From the NCBI GenBank assembly GCA_031002005.1, contig JARYHS010013630.1:32885504-32949503 (forward strand): 64,000 nucleotides of DNA, read 5' to 3'. The translations under genes were made by a program, and so were the position numbers. The notes beneath the pieces were generated by a model, which worked only from the letters and a program-made list of their open reading frames with translations, did no database searches and was not told where the DNA came from. Numbering within the stretch: the first letter of the stretch is position 1; each line of letters opens with the position of its first letter. This document shows positions 11,529 to 23,027 of this stretch, piece after piece. This DNA is from Vandiemenella viatica (taxonomy: Eukaryota; Arthropoda; Insecta; Orthoptera; Morabidae).

Positions 11529-13575
11529 CTAACACCAATTATAAAATTTTCTACTTACGTGAAAATTACACGTCATAACTGTGTAAAAAATTCTGAAATT
11601 TGAATTTAAGCAAACTGTAGACTTAAGCATGTTGAAGGTATTGAAGGTAACTACTAACAACCGTTTGAATGTGGCGGAAAAGGTGTGGCCAACCGACCAA
11701 CTTGGAACCAGAGTCCAGTGGTGTCTCATGGAATTCCCTAGGGCAATCATCACTTTCCTTCCCGTTCCTTGCCCACAGTCATCTTCCGAGTCTAATGATC
11801 ACGACGTTGGTATGCCGTAAATCCCTTATTTATTTTTTAATATCATTTCGTTCAATTCTATTTGCAGGTACACACAACATCGGAATTGTTTAGTAACAGG
11901 TTGCAAAAGGGCATGAAAGTTTTATTTCGAATTACACATTTTATACCTTGTCACGTTTCACTAAATAAGATTATCAGGAAAATCAATTTGAAATTCAAGG
12001 GCGCGCCTGGCAAAGGGATTGAAACAGTGCCAAGTGTTGCCAACTGTCTGGGTCAAACGCACACGTGTGTCACCGGCAAACACCTGCCATGTGATTCACC
12101 TTCGCTTTGAAACACATACTACATACACATGGCACGTCCGAATGTGAAATGTTGATGATTGACGAATGTTTCATACGTATCCAGCAACCTTTTATGCACC
12201 GTGTTCCTAACTAATAGTTCAAAGTCTGCTTGTAACCCAGCCTCCTTTCAACACAACATTCTCTATAGATTCATCACCGGATGATGGTATCAGTGTCGAA
12301 GGGAGTACGTCATGTACTTTGTAGCGTTTTCTGGCAACACTCAAAATTGATTAAATGAAATTAAAAAATAGTTTAGTGGACCTGAAATTTTCAATAGGCA
12401 TTTTCAATAAGCGTTTCCATAACTTATGTCTGACCCTTCACACTGCCGATCAAACATATCTTGTCACCCAATGTCTACCAGCCAGGCCCAAAGTCTATCT
12501 TACTTATCCAAGCTTAGACCGTGGCGATGTGTAGTGGAGTGTGTCTAAGGGAATAACAATTGTTTTGATTTAGCAGAGCTAATGAATGTTTGTAGCGGAA
12601 TAATGAACATCACTTTTGTGCAGGAGTTTTCACGTTAGACGTCGCGTAGTTTAAAAGAAGCAATGCGTTTTACACCACATCTGGAGCACTGAAATCTACT
12701 CCCGTTCCATGTGCTCAGCAACATCGTTCAACGGAGCCATTCTAATTCTCTTCGGCTTTACATAGTTTCCTGAAATCATTAGAAGCGAATGCCGTAATGC
12801 CATCACCGAATTCTTTGCCGTTGTTTATCAACAATCCTCTCCCGGATCTAAATACCTCAACGTCGAAGAATAGCAAAACCTTAATTAAGAAATAAAAACT
12901 TTGGTCATAATACAAAATGCTGCTACTAGAAAGTCTGCGAAAATTCTACAACTTGTGTAAGCTTTTATATTCATAAAACATCAGAAGATCCCTCACTTAC
13001 ATTCCGAAGATCAAGGAAACCAGCCGTGGAAAATTAGGATTTAGTTTACAACAGCCGCGGAAATCTAAAATGGAAACACACGGCCTACAGAATAAGTTTA
13101 AGATATTGCTTATAAATTACGTTTTCGTTGATTGGTAGGCTTCCATGACCATCTTTGTTAATAATACCTGGGTTGTTTAAAGAGTTCTCGGGTCTCCCAC
13201 CAGGGGAATGCCGTAATCTGACGCGACGTGTGGAAATCGATATCGTACTTCATTTTCTGGCGAGGTCCAAAAAGTGTTATAAAGCTTATACACCGGTAAA
13301 ACCATTCTTTCGGTACATGGGTTTTTCGGATAGTGCAACTTTTTTTTTTTATTTCTTCCACTAAGTCTCCGGCTGACATAGTCCAGGCTTCTTCAGAGAT
13401 ACTATACAATAAAGTCACGGGATACCTCCTAATAACGTGTTGCATTCCCGTTTACTCGGCTAGGGGCAAAAATCCGAAGTGGCATTGATTCAAGGTCGGA
13501 AATCTCATGAAGAAATATTCATCCATGCTTCCTCCACAACCTTCCACAATTGGGAAATTGTTGCCGGTGCGGAAC
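11529..13575. other. No gene recognised
   Basis: Short open frames only. A stretch at 13155-13445 has a 95-codon reverse frame without family motifs. 'accggatgatggtatcagtgtcgaa' near 12275 resembles the untranslated repeat of Penelope-type elements, but is too short to assign. Confidence 0.35.
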
Positions 13576-13796
13576 GTTGTCTAGTAGGTCAGTAGTTAAG
13601 GCGCTTGTTTTCAAAACGCTTACTGCTCCACTCCCGGGTTCGGATCCCGGGAGGCGCAAGAATTTTGAGCGTTGTGTTTGATGATATGAGCGTGGTTCGG
13701 ATTTCACGTTAAACTGTAGATCCCAGAGGAAAGGAACCAGCCGTTCTACCTCTGACAGAATGGCTTAGTATGTCTCCTTCGGTTTGTGGACTAAGT
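13576..13796 (+). mobile_element. SINE family A, internally shortened copy
   Basis: tRNA-like head with B box GGGTTCGGATCCC, then the family body: 'gaattttgag.gttgtgtttgat', 'ttaaactgtag.tcccagagg', 'aaggaacc.gccgt.ctacctctgaca', 'atggcttagtatg', and end 'gtggactaagtt'. The copy lacks part of the block before the end that is present at 27943-28132 and 58597-58826. Confidence 0.8.
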
Positions 13797-14029
13797 TACT
13801 TACAGAACTTTATGCACGAACTGGCCTATCGACAAAGTCCCGGATATATTCACTTGGATCTATACTTGGCCACCAAAAAGGTCAAAACATTTCGCTGGAT
13901 TTGTCCAGAATGTTTCTCATACAAATAGTGAACGATTTTGGTAATCGTTGTTTGCGAACATGATGGCAATGAATGGATCAAAATGGTCTCCAAGTAGCTG
14001 AACATAATCATTTCCATTCATATCGCAGG
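13797..14029. other. No gene recognised
   Basis: Short spacer between a SINE and the Jockey fragment. Confidence 0.4.
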
Positions 14030-15447
14030 TGACAGTTGAGATGAATTAGTGTCTTAGTCAGGAGATCCTTCAGGATTGTCTGACTGCATTTATCGACCTT
14101 TCGGTGGCTTACGAAACAGTTATAAATATATAAATTTCTTCGTGTAATTCCATGAAAACTTATTGCACGCCTATTAGACAACATCCTTAATGACCAGGTG
14201 TTCCAGGTTGTCATGGGTAGTGATGTCAGCTCTCAGAGGAAACTTAAGAACCGCCTACCACAGGGATCAGTGCTTGCTCCACTCCTTTTCAGCCTATATA
14301 TCGCAGACATGCCGAAAACAAGATCAAAAAAGTTTGGTTATGCCGACGACTGGGCTCTCGCCACGAGGTGCAGGTCAATCGAAACGTCTGAAGAAATCCT
14401 AACAGAAGACCTGGAAACAATGGCAAAATATTTCCGTAGGTGCGACTCCAACCCAATGCTTCTAAAACAGAAGTTACCTGCTTCCATCTAAATAGCAAAC
14501 TCGCTAGAAGGGAACTTAACATACGGCTTCGAAGAAACCATTCTTACCTACAATAAAACACCAAAGTACCTGGGTGTTACCCTTGACCGAACATTGTCCT
14601 TTAATGCACATCTAACGAAAATGACTGAGAAGCTAAAAACAAGAAACAATATCATTCAAAAACTATGTGGTACCTCCTGGGGTGCATCGGCCTCCACTCT
14701 CCGCTCCTCTGCTCTGGGTCTTGTCTTCTCGGGCTGCCGAGTACTGTGCCCCGGTCCTGGTTGAATAGCCCGCTACGTGAGAAAAGTTGACACTCAACTT
14801 AATAACGCTATGCGTATGATTGCAGGCGTGACCAAGACAACTCCCACGAAGATGGCTCTCGATACTGAGCCACATACCACCACCTAACCTGCGACGGATA
14901 AATGCTCTTACACGTGAGTACAAGAGAATAAAGGACAACAGAAACTTATAGATACACCAAGATATTAAGGATGCCAACATCAATAGGCTTCGCTCTAGAA
15001 AACCGCCAATGAAATCGGCAAGGGATGCTATTCGTGAAGATTTTAACATCACCAATGCTTGGATTCAGGAGTGGACTGTACACCAAAACAGCAGCTTACC
15101 TTGCATTACACAAAAGCCACCAGGTTTTGATTTACCTCGTAAAACTTGGTCCACACTCAACAGAATCAGAACTCGGCATGGCAGATGCGCACACTCTCTA
15201 TACCAGTGGGGCAAGCAACCATCCCCCTTATGCGAATGCGGAGAGATTCAGACTATTGGTCATATTATTGAAGAATGTCCTATAAGATCTTACAGTGGTG
15301 ATCCTGTGGACTTCCTGCTGGCAACTCAGGAATCGATAAACTATATTAATAAACTAGATATATGTGTTTAATCTTGTAAAGATGCAGTGTATATATTTTA
15401 TCAAGTGTTCTTAAAAGTGTCTGAATTGCCATATGATAAATAAATAA
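14030..15447 (+). pseudogene. Jockey-type LINE, 5'-truncated, frameshifted
   Basis: Non-LTR retrotransposon reverse transcriptase. It starts within the palm (IDLSVAYETV), continues KLKNRLPQGSVLAPLLFSLY and the catalytic box FGYADDWALAT (14190-14500), then loses frame. The thumb region is spread over several frames (KYLGVTLDRTLSFNAHL at about 14565). The C-terminal frame 15009-15371 (120 codons) holds LNRIRTRHGRCAHSLYQWG and the zinc-knuckle-like CECGEIQTIGHIIEEC. It ends with an AAATAAATAAAT tail at about 15436-15447. Typical 5' truncation by target-primed reverse transcription, then decay. Confidence 0.88.
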
Positions 15448-15479
15448 ATTTCCATTCAATGGTCGGTTTAGTTTTATCA

Positions 15480-15820
15480 CAACTCCCAGTCCATGGAGCC
15501 ATCACCGCATGCACAGGGTCTTCCTGACATCATGGGTCCATGGCCTCATGGGGTCTGCACCATACTCGAACACCACCTGGAGTCGTGACTCATCTGATCA
15601 CGCAACCATCCAGCGTCCAACAGATACGTTCACGAGCCCAGGACAGGAGCTGCAGCCGATGGCATTTTGTTAGCAGAGGCATTCGCGCCGATCTTCTGGT
15701 GTCATATAACAGCAATGTCGAATTGCGCTGCACTGTTTGTAGTGCCACATCGAGTGTTACTGTCCTCAGACGCAGTGTCTCCTGTCTGTCAACATCTCGA
15801 CGCAGACGACGCTAGCTAGC
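15480..15820 (-). pseudogene. Tc1/mariner transposase remnant
   Basis: On the - strand, RRLRRDVDRQETLRLRTV, then RMPLLTKCHRLQLLSWARER and GVRVWCRPHEA, follow the order of a Tc1-type transposase from the helix-turn-helix linker to just past the first catalytic region (compare R.PLLT..HR..RL.WAR and DGRVRVWRRP). The DES catalytic box is ruined by a stop. No termini were found. It is a much older relative of the element at 9809-11229. Confidence 0.6.
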
Positions 15821-15880
15821 ATCGGTCATTATTTAAGTAGATGAGGTCAGCCACTGCGTTGTCCATGGCGGGAGGTAATG

Positions 15881-16110
15881 CTTTTTTTTTATGCTTTACG
15901 CTTCGTCGATGCCGACGTCGAGGTTATTCGAGGTGGGAAAGGACGGCAAGGAATTCGGTCATGGTATTTAGAAGGAAGCATCCCAGTATTCACCTGGAGT
16001 GATTAGGGGAATTTATGGAAAACCCAAATCTGGATGCCCGGAGATTCAAACCCGCGACATCCCAAATGCGATGCCAGAACGTTAACCACTCACCCACCAT
16101 GCTCGGTGGT
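15881..16110 (-). mobile_element. SINE family B copy
   Basis: Reverse copy with head at right ('accgagcatggtgggtgag' when complemented), then 'aatcccggg'-like B box, the 'ctccaggtgaatactggga' block and tail 'gacctcgacgtcggcatcga'. T-rich start at 15881 is the complement of its A-tail. Confidence 0.8.
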
Positions 16111-17170
16111 AATGGAAATGACATATTCACGGCACTCTCCTGTTACTGAGGATAACGGAATGTTGAATTCACAAATGGGATTCCAACTACCATTCCACGT
16201 CCAAAGTCTTTTAATTCATTTCGTGCTACTTTGTTCACGTGAGAAAATGTTTCACACGACTCGCGAGAGTATAACTGAAGCCACTACACTGCACGGTATA
16301 TTTTTTCCGCGGTGCTGTTGCCATCTAGATATTTGCATCTTCCTATCCCATGACTTCTGACACTTCGGTGTATTTGTTTACCTGTTTACTTGCAAAGAAC
16401 GCCAAGCGTCATGAAGTACGAGTTCTAACCGGCCGTCTGTGTTGAAATTATTGCATCTAATGCTTCGGACGCTCGTCTGGGCTACGACTAATCTTCTCTA
16501 CAGCAGGCTTGTGTCCTCAGAGTTGACAGAGTGCCCGGTGTTGACCGCATGGTAAATTACAGCAGATTTGTCTCTGTCATAGTGGCGGATATTTTATGCA
16601 TGTCTATCTGCAACAGTAAGACCAATTTTACAGATGTGAACATCGTTCTCAACTGCAAGGAATTTCATAAATATCCGCGAGTTTGCGTGGGTGAAAACGG
16701 TGTTTCTTCCTAGTGAATGACCGGCCAAGCTTTCAGTGTGACTTAACTGTTTGCTTCAACGATTTTCAAGTTCGGTCTATGGCTCCACGTAAGTACGAAA
16801 GAAGGTGAATTTCTAAGGAAAAAGCTGGTACTCCATTAATCCTGGCTGGCTTTGCTAAGTAATTTGTAAATAATTATAGTAACACTAAAGAAGGTTGTAA
16901 TACGTCAGCTGAAAACTAAGCAAAATAAAAAAGCGACACTTCCCGAAAAACTGGGTCCATTATATTAGAAAATGTTATTATCATATTTTTAACCGCTATT
17001 CAGAACGGAATAAATTCGTTACGCTAAAATAGAGTAGGCTATATACACTCCATAAATATTACGTATGGAATTTTATCGCTTCATTTCCTTGCAAAGAATG
17101 AACCATGCGAATTGAGGAAAGAGGCAATTCTGATTATCTTTCATATATGCATTTCAAATCTTCGCAGATT
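16111..17170. other. No gene recognised
   Basis: AT-rich, short frames only, no motifs. Confidence 0.4.
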
Positions 17171-17225
17171 ATTCTACACAGCCGGGTCTCGAACCCACGT
17201 CTTCCCGAGCGCAAAGCCCCGCCAG
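17171..17225 (-). mobile_element. tRNA-like SINE head remnant
   Basis: Complement reads 'tgggttcgagacccggctg', a good B box with flanking stem, preceded by 'tggcggggctttgcgctcgggaag'. The remainder of a SINE is not visible. Confidence 0.35.
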
Positions 17226-18045
17226 GTTTGAAGCTGTTATTATTATGTCAAAAATAATAACTCTCACCCGAATAAGTTCCATTACACTGAGGTAAATTTC
17301 ATGTAATCTACAGATACTACTTATGGCGATGTATCCCTTCAGTTCCTTGTAAGTAATAACATTAGTGGCACACGCGCACTTTGCAAATTCCAGCAGGAAA
17401 TCGAAAGCACGTTCTCTTATGCATAAAATTTGATTCCATCTTAGGATCAATTACATTCAGACTAAATTACAAGTTAATACGATTACGATTCTCTCACTGT
17501 ATTTTATTACAAGATTTGGTTAGTTAAATCAGTTTAATTAATTAGTGGTTCGTGGTACTAAAAGGATCAAAGATTTATGGGAGTACATTACAAACAACAT
17601 TGTAAGCCACGTGTCTCTGGAAGGGGAGGTGAAGTGGGTGGCCTGCATGTGCGCCAGTCTATCCGTTACTAATAATCTTAGTTACCACGTCCAAACTGAG
17701 GTTATGTCACCCTGTCTACGGCGCATGAAGCGGAGTCATTTGCTAATAAACCCCTATTGTAAAATAGGTTAAGCCACTTTCAAGCATTCCGTCACAATGA
17801 CATTAAAAAAGGTCTATTATATCTTAGGTTAGGGACAATAGACGGCTACGTTATGGCCACCGATATACTCACCATCTACGTGGCATCAGCAAGGTTCTTT
17901 TGTATTTTAGATTAGGTCACCTGCAAGCAAGTGGGGGAGTGCGGTAATGCGTGTGCCACATCAGGGAGAGTAACATCATTAGGATTATTATTTTCCCACT
18001 TTCGCTGCCACTTATGTGTATAGTAGTTACAAAAATAAAAGTCAG
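17226..18045. other. No gene recognised
   Basis: A 75-codon + frame at 17545-17772 has mixed composition but no motif or splice support. Otherwise AT-rich. Confidence 0.35.
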
Positions 18046-18162
18046 CTAGCGGCACGGCACCTTCACGCCGTAGTTGCCCGCCGCGTAGAAGATCCCCTTC
18101 TCACCGACTTCGCCCATCGCATCCTCCTCAGATACCATCAGCTTGTCCGCCGCCGCCCCCGC
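18046..18162 (-). CDS. Candidate terminal coding exon of an unidentified gene
   Basis: On the - strand a CGATAG acceptor (intron side at 18163) opens a 38-codon frame ending at TAG 18046-18048. It reads AGAAADKLMVSEEDAMGEV then GEKGIFYAAGNYGVKVPCR. GC-rich third positions and balanced residues match the style of the host exons near 37-41 kb and differ from the AT-rich flanks. An in-frame stop lies just upstream, so a splice at 18163 is needed. I could not find the partner exon: the closest donor (AAAAAGTAAGAG at about 18233) is out of phase. I do not recognise the protein. It could also be a short chance frame in a GC-rich repeat. Confidence 0.35.
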   Translation of the reverse strand, partial: AGAAADKLMVSEEDAMGEVGEKGIFYAAGNYGVKVPCR

Positions 18163-18880
18163 CTATCGCACGGGACACCGAGAGTCTGAAGGGTGATGGC
18201 AGACTGCTAACCAGGCTCCACCTGACACTCTTACTTTTTATCTGCAGTGGATGCGGTGACGGCGGTCTGTGGTACTTGATCACCAAGCCGAGCAGCTCGA
18301 CTGTGGTGTTTGCGCGGTTTTCCACATTCCACACAGCGGAAGCAAGGCCGCAATCCGATTCTGCCGCATAAACGTTGGAACTGGGACGCTGGCCCCGGGT
18401 GGTAATTCGAGGGGGGTGGCAAAATGTTGTATCAAGAGCGGTAAATTGTGTGGCGACAGCCTCTTATTTAGCTCTACTACTGCTCCGGGCGGCAACATTC
18501 GGGGTGGCCTCTATGGGTGCGGCAACATACTGTTCGTCTTCTCCGGCACCAGTGTGGACAAATACGCATAGGGATAGGGCCGGCTTCGGTTGTTGAGTTG
18601 AACACGGCTGTATTTGCCACTGCCGCATGCCGGACCGGATTATGTGCGAAGGCTGTGATTTGATTGCATTGTATCCGTAGCCGGCTCCGATTTTTGTGTT
18701 TATGAGGTGGAGAAACAGAGTAGAAACCTGAATCAGGGCGCTGGAACGCTGGGCCCAGGACTCGAACCCAATTCCATTCTACATCCCCGACCCAGCGTGG
18801 TGACGCCTTCACGCTGGCAGCTACACTGTCGGGTAATGGTATGCGTTTGGTGAATCTTTGGACAGGTGGTATTCAGAGGT
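18163..18880. other. GC-rich repeat block
   Basis: Unusually GC-rich for this window. It has two similar segments ('ctggccccgggtgg' near 18390, 'ctgggcccaggactcgaac' near 18750) and 'ctccgggcggcaacattcggggtgg'. The motif TATTTAGCTCTAC at 18465-18478 also occurs in the MITEs elsewhere, so a decayed MITE is likely. 'aggactcgaacccaat' at 18758 is a reverse B-box-like site. Overlapping frames on both strands look like composition effects. Confidence 0.4.
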
Positions 18881-19410
18881 TCCAAAATCCCGCGATTACT
18901 AGAGCGGTTGATGAGGGAAAGCAGCTGTGATGTAAAATACCTGGGTTACTAAAAATTGGACTGACAATTCCCTGTGCATGGTGAGGCACTTTGTTGGTAT
19001 TAAGTGCAGCAGTGGGAGCGCGTGCAAAGGATGTTTGTGGAAGTTGCCGTAAAACACAATCAGGACTTGATATTATGAAGGAGCTACGGATGGAGTCATT
19101 GGAAGACAGGAGTCTAGTGAAGGGAAATGCTGAGTGAGTGTATACGGCGTATATTAGCAATGTGGTCTGGGTGAACATAGTAGAATAATTCACAGTAGCA
19201 GTACATATATGGAAAGAAATTATTATGACCACAAGCTGGCACTTGATTTCAAGTATGGGGAGTGAGAGCATTTTCTTTTGCAGGCTGGGAAGTGAGGAAA
19301 TGAAATAAATTATAGAGGAGTATACTGAGAGTATTAAAAACTAAAAAATCCTAAAATAAAAAGTAGGGAAATTGCCACCGAGCAAATTCCCCTTCGCAAT
19401 TAACCATCAT
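18881..19410 (+). mobile_element. CR1/L2-like LINE 3' fragment
   Basis: Forward remnant of the family: 'aaatacctgggtta', 'caggacttgatattatgaaggagct', 'gaccacaagctggcacttgatttcaag' and the 3' end 'gtagggaaattgccaccg' at about 19362. Heavily frameshifted. Confidence 0.65.
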
Positions 19411-19637
19411 TAAACATTAATGCAAAAACAAAGACGTGAAATGTTTACTGAAGACTGCAATCTCGTGGTGGAGCTAATTTATTTTTCTTGGACAGCATAG
19501 CTTTCAATGACTATTTTTTCTAATCCCATAGGGTAATTAATAACATTTTCGGGGGTCTACAATCTTAGGAAAAGAAATGCTGATTAGATGCACAATCAGA
19601 AACGATAGTTGAACATTTTATAGAAAGAACCACTGAA

Positions 19638-21896
19638 GTGTTGTTAGGGTTCTTTTAGGTGGTTTAAGAACTGCATTAATTAATTAAAAAATCCACCAAA
19701 CAGGTTATGTTTGAAGATGTCTGTTTTATTGTGATCCAAACAACAAGTCAGCGATATTCACTAGTATAGGTACAATACAGAGATGCACAGTCGCAAACTC
19801 AACTGAATCATTGAAACTCTCTGTAACACTGAATACTGTCAACTAAACTGCCTTACTAACTGAATGCATGAATGAATGTCTCTGTCCAGGCGATCTGTTT
19901 ATATAGTCTTTATCGAAATTACGAGAATTCTTCAAAGGCATCCGCCCGATATTTCTCGATCATTAACAATCACTCAAACAATCTAACATATTAAAAACAA
20001 TCGGAATTAATACAAAATTAATTAACAACATTACAAAATGATCAGAAATGGTAATTATAGATACTTAAATACAAAATTATTTACAGAAATCCTTTCAAAC
20101 GGTAGAAAATTGTCCTGTAGACATCGTAATTTACATTAATACATGGAATTACAAACATTTAAGAAATTCTCTTGCATCATTCGGTTCTTAAACATATTAA
20201 ATGGCCTTTGAATAATTTTCTTACCTAAAACAAAGTCTATATACACTGATTTACAAGAAATTACAAAACAAACATATCAAATCACTTTCAACCAAACATT
20301 AGCTCACTGCAAATACTTCATACAGTACAATGCTATTCGAAATTCAGGTATTAGGGCTGTTACAGTGTGTATCCTTAGTATAAACAAACTATTTCTTCAG
20401 TAGTTACTTCAGATATCTCAGGAATATACTACGTCAAATATAGAGTTGCAAACCTGTGTAAAGATCTTGAAATCTTTAAAGTGCATAATTACGTGACCAA
20501 TGAGTATCGCCAAACAATTTATTTATTTATTTAACCACCACAAAGTCATTACGCAAACAACGCCTAAGAATAGCGACAGACGTACAGTTTAATGTGGAGT
20601 CCGAACGAAGCAGCATACTGTACATAAACAAAGCAAAGATCGCCACATGTGAGGATCTGTTCACTAATAGTTAAAATTCCCGTCAAGATCGAAATTCAGA
20701 TCGACTGTCAGCCAGGTACCCACCAGACCACAGAATAACTGAACACAATCGTGAACTAAACTGGAAGTTTGGACAGCATTGTTAGGGCTTAGTCTCTGAT
20801 CGTTATATACAAACTAGCCTCTAACCTCATAATGACGGGTGAAAGAAATGTTCTGGCAACTGATTGCGGTTGACTATATAAATATAATTGTTATTATGTA
20901 ATGCTCATAACCTTATTTTGTAATGTGTACATATTTCGGTTGTAGTTTATACAGCGATACTGATGGAACTTTTACTGAATTAATGATGTCAGAATTAGGG
21001 AACCAATGAAATTAAAAATAAATTAGGAATCCCAAAATTTTAGGCTTTAGCGCATGATATTGGTTTAATTACTGGTCCAGGGTTCATTCAGCATGATAAA
21101 TACGGAACTACTTCTCTCCGTATGAAATAATAACTTCAGTTACTCGGCGCTAATTATTTATGAAACTAAATTCATTGTGAATTATTCCGTAAAACATTAT
21201 GTCAGTTATCACTCTGTACCTGTGTGAATTTCGACATGACCACGACTTCTATTAATATCACTGTTCATAGCTTCTATTAATAGTGTACGAATACATTCAT
21301 TGTCTAAATTTGATCCACTGGAAATGTTTACGATGTGTCTGATATAGTGACATTAGTAATAAAAGCATCTAATAATCAATATACTAACTTAAAGGCAGTA
21401 CATACTTTTACTTCAGTGTTTCGGAAAATCATTTCTTCGAGTATATTAAAACAGTGACTTAAAATATCTACGTTGGATATAAATATCTTGTAAGCCCATC
21501 AAAACTGACGTGTTAAACGCAGTATTTAACCATTTCGTTTCCTCGCTAACTAATTATAATTTTCATCAAATAATGTTAATTATCTTGAAAATGATGTAAC
21601 GTAGATATTTGTTAGCTTACCGCATCAACGGTATCGCTGAACAGAGAGAATAAGAAAAAGCTACATTTAACGAATTTTAATTAACAAAAAGCTTCTAATG
21701 ATTAATATGCCGATTTTTACGAAATACACACTTTTCGCTTAGTGTACTGGTGGCTCATTTAGTCGAGGATGCTCAGCAAAACAGAACTGTTATTAAATAA
21801 CGCGCATAACCTCGCACATCTCCGGTCGTTGTTGGTTAGACAGCGCAGGCGGAAAGCGTGACGTCAGAGTTTGACAGATATCGGTACATCGTAACA
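19638..21896 (-). mobile_element. Possible solo LTR of a retrotransposon
   Basis: Read on the - strand the segment starts TGTTAC and ends CCTAACA. Near its 3' end it has, in the right order, a TATA box (GACTATATAAAC, about 19896-19907), an initiator-like TCATTC about 30 nt on, and a polyadenylation signal ACAATAAAAC (about 19725). This is the layout of a U3-R-U5 unit with a very long U3. I could not find a matching target-site duplication or a second copy, and no gag/pol is adjacent. An alternative is an unrelated promoter plus poly(A) coincidence. Confidence 0.3.
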
Positions 21897-22060
21897 AATT
21901 CTCTGGTACTGTGGACTCATTATTCAGTATGTATAATAGGTATACTAATCCGCTTTATTCGGTCGTAAATGTATACGGACACAATAAAAGAGAGTATTCT
22001 TTGTACTTTTCAGTTTGCCTTTCAGACTGCTTCGCCCTTATCGATTTTTCACTATAATTT
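21897..22060. other. No gene recognised
   Basis: Short AT-rich spacer. Confidence 0.4.
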
Positions 22061-22510
22061 GTTGCTAATCTAATGCAGCCATCATCCTTAGGAAACTTTT
22101 CCTAGATTTCCGCTTGTGTCTGGTGAGATGCACCTGAATAATGGATGAGCAGCGTTTTGATTGACCTTATTTCTTTCTACCCGTGCAGCTACATCCTGTC
22201 TTATATCAGGGAGAGTGATTCCTGCCAGACCATGTAGTTTTTCAATTGGTATGGCCTGAGGCAACCCGTAATAATTCTACTAGTTTGTACCAAACGCGGC
22301 AGGCATATTCTGCAGCAGAATAACACAGTACAAGAGCTGATGTTAAGAGCGCTATGTGAGGTGTATCCTGAGAGTTTCAACAGGAATTGTTGCGTCCTGA
22401 AACTAGGCTTTTTATAAGTGAGGGAGCGATCCAGTATAACTCCGAGATATTTTGGATTTAAACAGTGATCTACTCGTAGTTTATCCTATATGGAACAATG
22501 CCTGCGAAGA
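22061..22510 (-). pseudogene. Jockey-like LINE reverse transcriptase remnant
   Basis: On the - strand the thumb region reads LNPKYLGVILDRSLTYKK, followed by a stretch matching the usual TSALVL.YS.AEY...VW, then RIITGCLRP and GLAGITLPDIRQDVAARVE across frames. This is the standard order of Jockey/R1-type proteins after the catalytic box. It carries frameshifts, and both termini are missing. Confidence 0.65.
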
Positions 22511-22693
22511 AGGTAGCACAATAATATGTAAGTAGTTAATGAACTTCATTTATATTAAGCCAAAGAGTAGCATTGAAAATCAAGAAGAATTGGAACAGCA
22601 TTCAGATTTTATAACAGTTCGGCTCTTACGTTCTTAGCTGTTTCATCCGGAAATGGATGTGATAAAAGATATCTTTAGAATGACGGGCATTTT

Positions 22694-23027
22694 GCAAACA
22701 GAGTGGTAAAGTAGAAATAGTGAAAGAATAGAGAGAGAAATGAAGAAAGGCCGGCAAAGATGAAGGACTAAGATTAAAAGAGAATAAAACTGAGTATGTA
22801 TAACTTGTAGCAAAAGACGGGTTAGGAGAGGTGAAGTTTCCGGTTTCGATTGTAATAGCAATTGGAGAGTTTAAATATCCAGCTTGACGTATTACTACAA
22901 AGATTATTCAGAGAAATAAGGTGTAGCATTCGGAGGATTTGGAGCAATTGGAAAATAATGATGGGGCCGTTGTGAAAGAGGGTTGTATCTGGAAACAAAA
23001 CGAAAATTTAAAATATGGTGCTGGGAT
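22694..23027 (+). repeat. Direct repeat copy 1 flanking a hAT element
   Basis: About 335 bp, matched by 24610-24956. Shared blocks include 'ggactaagatta', 'agagaataaaactgagtatgt', 'ttggagagtttaaatatcca', 'gcattcgg.ggatttggagc' and the end 'gttgggatta'/'gctgggatta'. It ends exactly at the left terminus of the hAT. Confidence 0.8.

Noticed and set aside
18269..18812. Overlapping frames of about 100 codons on both strands
   Set aside because: The block is GC-rich and repeat-like with a MITE core motif; frames on both strands are expected from composition.
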